DNA of 64,000 nucleotides from positions 4,092,001-4,156,000 of the forward strand of contig CAVSKO010000002.1 in assembly GCA_963728545.1 (NCBI GenBank), written 5' to 3'. The notes beneath the pieces were generated by a model, which was given only the letters and a program-made list of their open reading frames with translations, was not told where the DNA came from and did not search any database. This document shows positions 16,061 to 24,817 of this stretch, one piece after another; position 1 is the stretch's first letter; each line of letters begins with the position of its first letter. This stretch comes from DASUNP01 sp963728545. Its GTDB lineage: Bacteria; Acidobacteriota; Blastocatellia; UBA7656. A program made the translations under genes and the position numbers.

Positions 16061-18508
16061 ATGTCGAAAGGCTTAAAGAATTATCTATCAAGCATTCCAC
16101 CACAGGTTGCAATAATAAGCGCCTTGATCGCGGTAGTTGCCGTAGCGGGCGTCTCATTCTTGTTATCGCGTTCGGAACCGACGGCTGATGCCAGCTTCGT
16201 GCCGCGCGCCGCGCGCATTGAGCGAGTCAACGGCGACGTCAATATAGCGCGCACCTTGACCGAACAAGCTAATGAAGAGCCTGCGTGGGAAGACGCTGTT
16301 CACAATTCGCCGCTCGCGGTGGGTGACCGCGTCTATGCGCGTGAAGGGTCACGCGCCACAGTCGCGCTGACCGGGCGCAATTACGCAAGGCTGGATTCAG
16401 GCTCGGCTCTTGACGTGCTCTCGCTTGCAGATAGGAGGACTCAGCTTGCGCTTCGCGATGGCTCCGCCCTGTTCGACGTGGGCGAGATCGCAGACGGTGA
16501 GTTGTTTGAAGTGGCTACCCCGAGCGGCGCGGTCGATTTCTACGAGCCGGGGCTTTATCAGGTCGGCATAGGCGATGACGGCAACTCCTGGGTTTCAGTG
16601 TTGAGCGGGCTGGCCCAGGTAGTAGGACTGGCAGGCTCCGGGCAGGTAAGCAAAGGCGAGATTCTTACGCTCGCCGGGCAGACCGCCGCGCAGGCTCTGC
16701 TTTCGCGGATTTCGCCCGATTACGCGGGCGGCGTCGTAGACGATTACTACGGCTATCGCTATCCCAATAGCTACGACGGACGCTATCGCAATTACGACGT
16801 CTATCTGGATGATCCGGACTACTACGATCCTTATAGCCGCTCGGTGAGCTATCGCTACGTGGCCGACGATATACCGGGCGTCTACGACCTGGATCATTAT
16901 GGCGATTGGTCAGACATAGACGGTTACGGCCATTGCTGGACGCCGCGCGTCAATTCGAGCTGGGCTCCGTATCGTAACGGTTACTGGGACACAGACAATG
17001 TGTACGGGCCTACGTGGATTTCTCAAGAACCCTGGGGCTGGGCTCCTTATCACTACGGGCGCTGGGCCTATATAAACAACCGCCAGTGGGCGTGGGTCCC
17101 CGACAGGGCGCGCAGACATTCCAGCTACGCCCCTGCGCTGGTCGCTTTCGTACCCATCACGCGGACCAATCACATCGGGTGGGTTCCGCTCGCGCCGGGC
17201 GAGGCTTATGTGCCCAGGTATTATGATGCGGGCTATCAACCTCAATACTTTGCTTCGCGCGAAGAGATAACGCGGGTTGTGAACGTTCATCAGACATTTA
17301 TAAACGCGGGCTATCCTCAAGCGGTCACCGTAGTCCCCGTGCAAGACTTCACGCGCAGGATCAACCGTCGCATGATTGCGAACGTAGATCCCCAGTGGAT
17401 AGCCGAGAATCAGGCTGTGCTTGATCCTTATGCAATCGAAGGCTTGCGCCGACAGGCAATAAACAGAAAGGAAGAAAAGCGCAGATTAAAAGCGGAGCGC
17501 TCGCTCGACAATCAAGTATTCAACACGCCCGTTGTAACGAGCGCCACGCCGATTGTGTTGCCGGGCCGCACGGACGCAAGCAGAGCGTTTCAGGTAGCCA
17601 CTGAAAAACAGAAGAAGCAGAAGATCAAGTTTAACGACAGCGGCCAGATCGTGACTGCGCGCAATAAGGGTGGCGAGCCGCGTCCGCTGATACCCCAGCC
17701 GAATGCTTCCGACGTTGCCCAGCAGCGCGGGCAGCGGATAGCCGCTCTCAAAACGCAGGCGGCGCAAGGAGACAAGGTTGCGCGCCGCGAGGTGAAACAG
17801 CTCAAGCGCGAGCAGCGGTTACAGGAGCGCGGCATCGCCGTCAATCCTGCGCCGGCCACGACCAACGTTCAGCCGAACGTTGCGCGCAGCGAGCGCAAAG
17901 CGCAGAAGCGGCTTGAACGCCAGCAGCGAGTGACCGTTCAGCAGAATCAGCCGCGCTTTAACCAGCAGCAACCGGCTGCCAATATTGAGCGACAGCAGCG
18001 CAAAGCGCAAAAGCGGCTTGAGCGACAGCAGCAAGGTGCTGCTGCGGGGCAGCGGCAGCGCCCGCAAATAAATCAGCAGACGTACGCTGCCCAGCAGGCG
18101 AGCGAGCAACGCAAGGCGCAGAAGCGCGCCGCCCGTGAGCAGCGCATGACGGTGCAGCAGAGACAACCGAGCTTTAATCAGCAAGCCGCTTACAACGCTG
18201 AGCTAGAGCAGCGCAGGGCGCAGAAGCGCGCCGTTCGCGAGCAGCGCATGAATCAACAGAGCGCTAACCAGCAGCGATTGATGATCGAGCAGCAGAAGCA
18301 GCGGGTCGTCGTCCAGCAGACCGAAAAGCAGCAGCGCAAAGCCGAGCGCCGCGCCACCCGCCAGCAGCAGGTTCAGCCGCAGGCTCCACAACAAATTCGC
18401 GTCCAGCCGCGAGTCGAATATAAAGGGGCGCCCCCGAACCAGGGCGCTGCTGAGGCTCAACGCAGGGCCGCGAAGGCAGAGCGTAAAGCCGCTCGAAAAA
18501 ATCAGTGA
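16061..18508 (+). CDS. FecR-like and DUF6600 domain surface protein with KAQKR-rich tail
   Basis: 815 aa, anchored by one N-terminal TM helix (about 17-37). A FecR-like beta domain (about 50-190: IERVNGDVNI, GSRATVALTG) is followed by a Tyr/Asp-rich linker and the Trp-rich DUF6600 core (about 270-380: SSWAPYRNGYW, WGWAPYHYGRW, HIGWVPLAPGEAY). The last third (about 560-815) is a Gln/Arg/Lys-rich, low-complexity tail with repeated QRKAQKR and REQRMT units, probably coiled or nucleic-acid/cell-wall binding. AAGGGGG lies just before ATG 16061, and transcription is probably sigma-54 dependent. The function of DUF6600 proteins is unknown; an envelope-stress role is only a guess. Confidence 0.85.
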   Translation: MSKGLKNYLSSIPPQVAIISALIAVVAVAGVSFLLSRSEPTADASFVPRAARIERVNGDVNIARTLTEQANEEPAWEDAVHNSPLAVGDRVYAREGSRATVALTGRNYARLDSGSALDVLSLADRRTQLALRDGSALFDVGEIADGELFEVATPSGAVDFYEPGLYQVGIGDDGNSWVSVLSGLAQVVGLAGSGQVSKGEILTLAGQTAAQALLSRISPDYAGGVVDDYYGYRYPNSYDGRYRNYDVYLDDPDYYDPYSRSVSYRYVADDIPGVYDLDHYGDWSDIDGYGHCWTPRVNSSWAPYRNGYWDTDNVYGPTWISQEPWGWAPYHYGRWAYINNRQWAWVPDRARRHSSYAPALVAFVPITRTNHIGWVPLAPGEAYVPRYYDAGYQPQYFASREEITRVVNVHQTFINAGYPQAVTVVPVQDFTRRINRRMIANVDPQWIAENQAVLDPYAIEGLRRQAINRKEEKRRLKAERSLDNQVFNTPVVTSATPIVLPGRTDASRAFQVATEKQKKQKIKFNDSGQIVTARNKGGEPRPLIPQPNASDVAQQRGQRIAALKTQAAQGDKVARREVKQLKREQRLQERGIAVNPAPATTNVQPNVARSERKAQKRLERQQRVTVQQNQPRFNQQQPAANIERQQRKAQKRLERQQQGAAAGQRQRPQINQQTYAAQQASEQRKAQKRAAREQRMTVQQRQPSFNQQAAYNAELEQRRAQKRAVREQRMNQQSANQQRLMIEQQKQRVVVQQTEKQQRKAERRATRQQQVQPQAPQQIRVQPRVEYKGAPPNQGAAEAQRRAAKAERKAARKNQ

Positions 18509-18543
18509 TAGTAGTTTTAACTTTGCTCTGAAATAGCCTAAAC

Positions 18544-18586
18544 GGTGCGAGAATTCGAACGCTTGAAATTCTCGCACCATTTTTTT
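18544..18586. terminator. Rho-independent terminator
   Basis: GGTGCGAGAATT (18544-18555) pairs with AATTCTCGCACC (18567-18578), followed by ATTTTTTT. It terminates the plus-strand gene ending at 18508 and overlaps the 3' side of the convergent rhodanese gene. Confidence 0.9.
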
Positions 18587-18588
18587 GA

Positions 18589-19026
18589 TTACTTCCCTGC
18601 TTTTTTGGCGAGAGTCTCGTAGCGCGCTTCTTCGGGGCTGTCTGAGGAAGAAGGCAGGTTCAGCATGCTCCAGCCGGGCTCGACCAATCGCCCGGTATTA
18701 TCGGTCATCCCCGCAAACCCGCCGCGCATGTTTCGAGTGTCGGTATAACCCATCTGGCTGAGTATGTCGCAGGCGCGGGCAGAGCGCCCTCCCGTCTTAC
18801 AGCCTACTACAATCTTCGCATCCTTAGGCAGGTTCGCTTCCACAACGGCAGGAAAGTCTTCATTAGGAAACATGCCCTGACCGGGCGCGAAGTGCATCAA
18901 GGGAATATTGATCGCACCCGCCGGGTGTCCGGCCTCGAACTCCATCACCGAGCGCACGTCCAGATAAATATGATCCGGGTCGCTTTGGATCAGGTCATAA
19001 GCTTCTTGTGGGCTTAACTCTTTCAT
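18589..19026 (-). CDS. Single-domain rhodanese-like sulfurtransferase
   Basis: 145 aa cytosolic rhodanese domain. The motif YLDVRSVMEFEAGHPAGAIN is the CH2A-like region, and the active-site loop is GCKTGGRSARAC with the catalytic Cys at about residue 73. The C-terminus MRGGFAGMTDN...EPGW is typical of the PspE/GlpE-like group. ATG 19026 is preferred because GGAG lies five bases upstream of it; an in-frame ATG at 19041 precedes that ribosome site. Likely transfers sulfane sulfur in thiosulfate or persulfide metabolism. Confidence 0.88.
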   Translation of the reverse strand: MKELSPQEAYDLIQSDPDHIYLDVRSVMEFEAGHPAGAINIPLMHFAPGQGMFPNEDFPAVVEANLPKDAKIVVGCKTGGRSARACDILSQMGYTDTRNMRGGFAGMTDNTGRLVEPGWSMLNLPSSSDSPEEARYETLAKKAGK

Positions 19027-19179
19027 CTCTTCTCCATTCATTTGAAATATTACGCCTGTGGGATTATAGCTCGGCTGCCAGAAACTGTGTCAAACGCTCC
19101 GGCCCACATGCATTAACCCGCCGAGTGTTGTAATCTTGCTGTAGCTATCAGGTATAACTTCCACTTCGCGAGTTGATCT

Positions 19180-21279
19180 ATGGTCGATAGAAGGCAGGAC
19201 CACAGCGCCGACCCTATCTTTCTGAAGTATCGAGGGCTGCTTGACGTTTCCGAATCGATTGTCTCGTACCGCGAGCTTTCAGAGCTTTTTCACGACCTCG
19301 CAGAGAAGCTGAGGCAGGTGGTAGATTTCGATTTCGTAACCGTAATCCTCTACGATCCGGCGCACAACGTCATGCGCTTTCGTCTGGTCGAAACCAGACT
19401 GCAATTGCTGATTGACCCCCCGAAGGTAATGCCGTTCGAAGAGACGCCGGCCGCAGTAGTCTTCAAAACCGGGCACCCGTTGATGATCAACCCCGAGGTC
19501 GGCGAATACCCTTTCCCGACAGTCATCGATGTGTTGCGCTTACATAAGATTCGTACCTGCTACTTTCTCCCGCTCATCTCCTCGGGGCAGAATCTCGGGA
19601 TAATATCGTTCGGATGCATTCGCGAATCGGCTTATAGCGAGGACGATCAGACCTTCATCCAACAAGTGGTAAAGCAGGTCGCAGTGGCCGTCAACAACGC
19701 GCTCAACTTCGAGAAGGCCCGCGCCGCCGAGCAGCAGTTGACGCGCGAGCGCGACCGACTGCAACTGCTGCTGGATGTCAATAACGCCGTCGCCTCTCAC
19801 CTGGATTTGCGCGAGCTATTTCGCGCGATCTCCGGTTGCCTGCGGCGGGTGATACACCACAGGGCCGCCGCGCTGACGCTTTACGATCCTGAGGCAAATC
19901 AGTTGCGCGTGCACGCGCTGGAAACTTCTTCCGGGCGTCTGGGCGCTGTTGAAGAAGGATTGTTGATTCCTCTTGAGAATACCCCTCCGGGAAAGGCTTT
20001 CACCTCGCGCCGCACAATTCTAATCAAGCAGGTTATACCTGAAGAGCTCCCTTCGCCGTTGAGGGGATTCGTCATCGCCGACGGCGTGAAGTCCGGTTGC
20101 AGCGCGCCTCTCATATCGCACAACCGCGTGCTTGGAGCGCTCGATGTAGTGAGCCTGGTCGAGGATGCTTTTACGGAAGAAGATGCTGAACTGCTCACTC
20201 AGATAGCCAAACAATTCGCCATCGCCGTTGAAAACGCGCTCGCCTACCGCGAGATCGAGTCGCTTAAAAACAAACTGACCGAAGAAAAACTCTATCTGGA
20301 AGAAGAGATTCAAAGCGTCTACAGCTTCGAACAGATCATAGGCCAGAGCGCGGCGCTCACGCGCATTCTCAAACAGGTCGAGACCGTAGCCCCCACCGGC
20401 TCGACGGTTTTGATTCAAGGCGAGACGGGCACGGGCAAAGAGTTGATCGCACGCGCGATTCACAACTTGAGCGACCGGCGCGAGCGGACGATGGTCAAGA
20501 TCAACTGCGCGGCCATACCTACGGGGCTGCTGGAGAGCGAATTGTTCGGCCACGAGAAAGGCGCTTTCACGGGAGCAATCGCTCAGCGGGTCGGGCGCTT
20601 CGAGCTTGCGCACAAGGGGACGCTCTTTTTAGACGAAGTTGGAGACATACCGCTCGATTTACAGCCGAAACTGCTGCGCGTTTTGCAAGAGCAAGAGTTC
20701 GAGCGGCTCGGCTCGTCGCGCACAACGCGCGTCAATGTCCGATTGGTCGCGGCGACGAACAGCGATCTGGCCCAGATGGTCGCCGAGAAAAAATTTCGCA
20801 GCGACCTTTACTATCGCCTGAATGTCTTTCCCGTTCAGACCCCGCCGTTGCGCGAGCGGCCCGAAGATATTCAATTGCTCGTCCGCTTCTTCGCGCAAAA
20901 GTTTGCCCGTCGCATGAAAAAACGCATCGAGTCTATCCCCGCGGAATCCGTTGCGGCGCTCTCAAGCTATTCGTGGCCGGGCAACGTCCGCGAGCTTGAA
21001 AACTTTATCGAGCGCGCGGTGATACTTTCAAAAGGGTCGGAGCTAGAAATTCCGCTTTCAGAGATAAAACTTTCCCGGCAGTCCGAACCCGCCCGAGGCG
21101 CGGCCGTCGAACCCGCGCAGGACTCTACGCTCGAAGCCGCCGAGCGCGAGCATATTTTGCGCGTGCTGACGGAAACCAACTGGGTGGTCGGCGGCCCGAC
21201 GGGCGCAGCCGCTCGCCTGGGGATGAAACGCACGACCCTCCAATCCCGCATGCGAAAACTGAATATCTCTCGTCACTAG
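19180..21279 (+). CDS. Sigma-54-dependent transcriptional activator with two GAF domains
   Basis: 699 aa bacterial enhancer-binding protein. Two GAF domains (about 20-180 and 195-360) replace a receiver, as in FhlA/NorR-like activators, so it senses a small molecule or redox signal directly. The AAA+ core (about 385-610) has Walker A GETGTGKE (about 413), the sigma-54-contacting GAFTGA loop (about 461-466), Walker B LFLDEVGD and the R finger region. A Fis-type HTH closes the protein (about 650-695: GAAARLGMKRTTLQSRMRKL). The ribosome site is weak. It sits directly upstream of a sigma-54-like site (21419) and the export operon, its most probable target. Confidence 0.94.
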   Translation: MVDRRQDHSADPIFLKYRGLLDVSESIVSYRELSELFHDLAEKLRQVVDFDFVTVILYDPAHNVMRFRLVETRLQLLIDPPKVMPFEETPAAVVFKTGHPLMINPEVGEYPFPTVIDVLRLHKIRTCYFLPLISSGQNLGIISFGCIRESAYSEDDQTFIQQVVKQVAVAVNNALNFEKARAAEQQLTRERDRLQLLLDVNNAVASHLDLRELFRAISGCLRRVIHHRAAALTLYDPEANQLRVHALETSSGRLGAVEEGLLIPLENTPPGKAFTSRRTILIKQVIPEELPSPLRGFVIADGVKSGCSAPLISHNRVLGALDVVSLVEDAFTEEDAELLTQIAKQFAIAVENALAYREIESLKNKLTEEKLYLEEEIQSVYSFEQIIGQSAALTRILKQVETVAPTGSTVLIQGETGTGKELIARAIHNLSDRRERTMVKINCAAIPTGLLESELFGHEKGAFTGAIAQRVGRFELAHKGTLFLDEVGDIPLDLQPKLLRVLQEQEFERLGSSRTTRVNVRLVAATNSDLAQMVAEKKFRSDLYYRLNVFPVQTPPLRERPEDIQLLVRFFAQKFARRMKKRIESIPAESVAALSSYSWPGNVRELENFIERAVILSKGSELEIPLSEIKLSRQSEPARGAAVEPAQDSTLEAAEREHILRVLTETNWVVGGPTGAAARLGMKRTTLQSRMRKLNISRH

Positions 21280-21285
21280 CTGCTG

Positions 21286-21315
21286 CCGCGATTTCGGCGC
21301 GTGCCGAAATCGCGG
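21286..21315. terminator. Perfect 13-bp hairpin after the activator gene
   Basis: CCGCGATTTCGGC, loop GCGT, then the perfect complement. There is no clear T-run, so it may be a terminator of the activator transcript or a palindromic binding site. It lies 104-133 bases upstream of the sigma-54-like site at 21419, a normal distance for an activator site. Confidence 0.55.
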
Positions 21316-21418
21316 CGTCGTCACTCGTGCCGAAACGCCGTAAACCATCCCGTCGATTATCAACCTAATCCTCTTCTTTTCAACTACTTACACCATCTGC
21401 CGACTGCAACCTCCGGTC

Positions 21419-21434
21419 TGGCTTCTCAATTGCC
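21419..21434 (+). promoter_or_regulatory. Candidate sigma-54 promoter of the STAS/TolC/exporter operon
   Basis: TGGCTTC-N4-TTGCC: GG and GC elements with exact spacing, three mismatches in the less conserved positions. ATG of the STAS gene follows 35 bases downstream. Weaker than the site at 45711. Confidence 0.45.
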
Positions 21435-21468
21435 CTTAGTCCAATCGTCGGAAGGAAGTTAAACAAAG

Positions 21469-21768
21469 ATGCTGAGAATAACTACTGGACAGGATAGAGG
21501 GGCGATTGAATTCAAACTTGAAGGAGAGTTATCGGGGAACTGGGTGGCGGCGCTGAAAGGTTGCTGGCACGACGCGATGATTCTTGATTTTCTAACCTCT
21601 ATCCGAGTCAATTTGACGGAAGTGACATTCATCAATGCGGCGGGCAAAGAGCTATTGGCTTCGATGTACAGGCACGGGGCCGAATTCGTGGCCGCCGATG
21701 TCTTAACAAAAGGCGTGATCGAAGAGATAGAGCGGGAGCACAGCGCACCCGTGACCACTTCGAACTAA
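21469..21768 (+). CDS. STAS-domain small protein
   Basis: 99 aa, one STAS/SpoIIAA-like fold: FKLEGELSGNWVAALKGCW at the start, then IRVNLTEVTFINAAGKELLASMYRHGAEF, which contains the strand-loop-helix where anti-sigma antagonists carry a phosphorylatable Ser/Thr. Here the position reads INAAGKELL without Ser, so phospho-switching is doubtful. GGAAGG lies about 14 bases upstream. It is the first gene of the exporter operon (31 bases before tolC-type gene). STAS partners occur in other ABC export systems (for example MlaB), which suggests an accessory subunit. Confidence 0.8.
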   Translation: MLRITTGQDRGAIEFKLEGELSGNWVAALKGCWHDAMILDFLTSIRVNLTEVTFINAAGKELLASMYRHGAEFVAADVLTKGVIEEIEREHSAPVTTSN

Positions 21769-21799
21769 GCGAGAAACTCTAAAGGCGAAGGATAAGAAA

Positions 21800-23572
21800 A
21801 TGGCTACAACAAGAACTAATCTCAACACGACTACAGACAACAGGCGAGCGCGGTTTTCAAAAGCAATTTTCCCGATCCTGGCTGCGCTCTTTATCGCCGC
21901 GTTCGCGTCCGCGCAAGCATTTGCGCAGGGCAAAACCCAAAAGCCCGGCGCGACTGATCGCGTCGGCATCAGCTCATCAAAAGCCGTCACGCTCACTCTT
22001 GCGGACGCGATAATGATGGGGCTTGAAAATAACCGCGAGATCGAAGTCGAGCGCCTGAACGTTCGGTTGAACGAGTTGGATGTGCGGGCGGCGCGAGGGG
22101 CATACGATCCTGTTCTGGAGACGAGCTTTTTTTATGATCGCCGGAACACGCCCGTCGCGTCGCTTTTGGGGGGCGGCGAAAATGGCCGCTTGAAGACCAC
22201 AGAGCTTACCGGAGCGACATCGCTCGCCCAGCGTTTGCCGTGGCAGGGCGCGAGCGCCCAGGTGACCCTCGATCACAATCGAACGTCGAGCCAGAATCTC
22301 TTTTACTCGCTCAATCCTCAATACCTGACGAGCCTGACCTTCGATTTCGTGCAGCCGTTGTTTCGCAACCGGCAAATAGACGAGCCGCGCCGCCAGGTCA
22401 TGATAGCAAAGAAAGAGCTAGACCTTTCGGACAGCCAGTTCCGCCAGCACGCAATAGAGATCATCGCCCAGGTGCAGCGCGCTTACTGGGATCTGGTCTT
22501 CGCGCGCCGAGATCAGCAGATCAAGCGCGAGTCTGTAGAGCTTGCGCGCACGCAGTTGGAATCGAACCAGCGCGCGGTCGAAAAAGGCACGCTCGCGCCG
22601 CTCGACGTAATCTCGGCGCGCGTGGAAGTCGAGCGTCGCACGGATGAAGCCGAGTCGGCAATTGAAGCAGTCCAGCGAGCGGAAAATGCGCTGAAGGCGC
22701 TTCTGCTCCAGCCGTCGAACGGCGAGACGTGGGGCGCGACCGTCGTGCCGACCGATGAGCCGCAGCTTGATAACGCATTGCTTCCGCAATTCGACGAGGC
22801 GATGAGGCTCGCCCTTCAAAACCGACCGGAGATGGAGCAGTACCGCATACGAGGCGAGATAAACAAGATCGATGAGAAATATTTTCGTGATCGAGTCAAA
22901 CCGCAGATCGATTTGATCGCGAGCTATCAGACGGCGGGGCTTGCCGGAACAGAGCGCAACACGCTTGACCCCATCTCCGCGAGCACCCGGCAGCTTTACG
23001 CGCAGGTCAGCAAGCTCTCGGAGATCGCGGGGCTGCCGCCCGTCACGCCTTTTGTCGCGGGCGATGTGCCCGGAAGGTTCATAGGCGGGTACGGGCAGAG
23101 CGTCACGAATATGTTCCGCAACGAGTTTCGCAGCTTTCGCTTTGGCGTCTCGATCAGCATGCCCGTAGGCAACAGGACGGCGAAAGCTCAACTGGGCCGC
23201 ACGCTGGTCGAAGGCAAGCAGGTCGATGTCGAGCGCCAGCGCGCTGTGCAGTCCATCGAGGTAGAAGTAAGAAACGCGCTGCAAACGGTCGAGACGGCGC
23301 GACGCAGGTTTGATTCCGCTCGCAATTCGCGCATCAACGCAGAACTGCAATGCACGGGAGAGAGCCGCCGATTCGAAGCAGGGTTGTCGACGAACTTTCT
23401 GGTGCTGGATCGACAGAACGCCCTCTCGTCGGCGCGCGGGCGCGAATTGCGAGCGCTTACGGATTACAACAAAGCGATGACAGAGCTTCAACGCGCGCTC
23501 TCGACCACGCTTTCGACTAATAACATCTCTATCGCCTCGCTCAAGCAAAAAGAAGCGACCGGGGGGCGGTAA
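21800..23572 (+). CDS. TolC-family outer-membrane efflux protein
   Basis: 590 aa, signal peptide (FPILAALFIAAFASAQAFAQ, cleavage near 43). Two OEP repeats of long helices: LTLADAIMMGLENNREIEVE begins the first, RLALQNRPEMEQYRIRGEI the second, with LVFARRDQQIKRESVELAR and RALSTTLS-type closing helices. It would form the outer-membrane channel of the tripartite exporter whose other parts are encoded immediately downstream (HlyD 36 bases later). GAAGGAT precedes the ATG. Confidence 0.93.
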   Translation: MATTRTNLNTTTDNRRARFSKAIFPILAALFIAAFASAQAFAQGKTQKPGATDRVGISSSKAVTLTLADAIMMGLENNREIEVERLNVRLNELDVRAARGAYDPVLETSFFYDRRNTPVASLLGGGENGRLKTTELTGATSLAQRLPWQGASAQVTLDHNRTSSQNLFYSLNPQYLTSLTFDFVQPLFRNRQIDEPRRQVMIAKKELDLSDSQFRQHAIEIIAQVQRAYWDLVFARRDQQIKRESVELARTQLESNQRAVEKGTLAPLDVISARVEVERRTDEAESAIEAVQRAENALKALLLQPSNGETWGATVVPTDEPQLDNALLPQFDEAMRLALQNRPEMEQYRIRGEINKIDEKYFRDRVKPQIDLIASYQTAGLAGTERNTLDPISASTRQLYAQVSKLSEIAGLPPVTPFVAGDVPGRFIGGYGQSVTNMFRNEFRSFRFGVSISMPVGNRTAKAQLGRTLVEGKQVDVERQRAVQSIEVEVRNALQTVETARRRFDSARNSRINAELQCTGESRRFEAGLSTNFLVLDRQNALSSARGRELRALTDYNKAMTELQRALSTTLSTNNISIASLKQKEATGGR

Positions 23573-23608
23573 CAGATAAGCACTTATAAGCATAAAGGAG
23601 AAAAGATC

Positions 23609-24815
23609 ATGTCGCAGACAGAGAAACGTTCAACAAAATCCGCGCGCGTGAAGATCATCATCGTCGCGATGCTGGTAGCAGGATTCCTGGCCTGGTGGTT
23701 TTTCCTTCGCGGGCCGTCAGCGCCCGAAAACGTCATCGCAGTCAGCGGCCGCATAGAAGGCGACGACTCGATGGTCGCGGCAAAGACGTCGGGCCGCATA
23801 CGCGAGATCAGCGTGCGAGAAGGCGATCAGGTCAAAGCCGGACAGATAATCGCCGTGCTTGACGACGATCAGATAAAGGCCCGCGTCAGCCAGGCGCAGT
23901 CGGCAGTCGAACAGGCCGAAGCTCGCTTGCAAAGATCGAGGCAACAGATCGGCGTGCTACAGGCAAACCTCGATCAGAGCCGCATGAGCGTCAACCAGGC
24001 GAGGCTCGATGCCGAGGGGCGCGTGAGCCAGGCGAATGCGCAGGTAGCCGCAGCCGAAGCGTCGCTCGCGCAGGCCGAAGCCGTTTACAAACAGGCAAGC
24101 TGGGATAAAGAGAAGTATTCGCTGCTTGCGAGCCAGGGGGATGTTTCGGAGCGCGAAGGCAAGCAGGCGATCAACAACGCCGACGCTCAAGAGGCCGTTG
24201 TGATGGCCGCGCGAAAACAGCTCGAAGCGACGCGAGGCAACCTGATGGCTGCGCGCGCATATCTCGACAATCCTGCTATGCGCGCCTCGGAAGCCGCAGC
24301 CATAGAGCAGCAGATCGCGCAGGCGCAATCGGATATTTTGTCGGCGATGGCCGACGCCGCCCGCGCCCAGGCGCAGTTGCGCGAGGCCGAAGCCAACCGC
24401 GCTGATTTGAACATCATCGCTCCGTTTGATGGAACGGTGGCGACTCGCGCGGCGGAACCCGGCGAAGTGGTCGCCGCCGGCACGCCCATATTGAAGATAA
24501 TAAATCTCAACCAGGTCTATCTTCGCGCCTTCATTCCGGAGGGCGACATAGGGCGCGTGCGAGTGGGCCAGTCGGCGCGAGTATATCTCGATTCCAACCC
24601 TGATAAGGCTATCGAGGCCGTTGTAGCTCGCGTTCGATCCCGAAGCTTCGTTCACGCCCGAAAACACTTACTTTCGTGACGACCGCGTCAAGCAAGTGGT
24701 GGGCGTGAAGCTACAGATCACAAACCCCGGAGGCTTTGCCAAGCCGGGCATGCCCGCCGACGGCGAAGTGCTTGTCGAAGGCAACCAGTGGATAGCAGCA
24801 GCAGCAGGGAGGTAA
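23609..24815 (+). CDS. ybhG: HlyD/YbhG-type periplasmic adaptor, frame broken by one extra T
   Basis: About 401 aa once repaired. N-terminal TM anchor (IIIVAMLVAGFLAWWFFL), lipoyl-like half motif VAAKTSGRIREISVREGDQVKAGQ, long coiled-coil hairpin (about 90-240, Ala/Gln/Glu rich) and second lipoyl half IIAPFDGTVATRAAEPGEVV. The visible frame ends early at 24679 with an unrelated tail. Deleting one T of TT at 24633-24634 restores VDPEASFTPENTYFRDD and KPGMPADGEV to a stop at 24813-24815, two bases before the next start. It links the inner-membrane ABC complex to TolC. AAAGGAG precedes ATG 23609. Confidence 0.9.
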
Positions 24816-24817
24816 TT

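Noticed and set aside
22418..23593. 391-residue open frame antisense to the TolC-type gene
   Set aside because: Runs entirely opposite a clear TolC homologue; Arg/Leu-rich composition typical of antisense frames in GC-rich DNA; no ribosome site.
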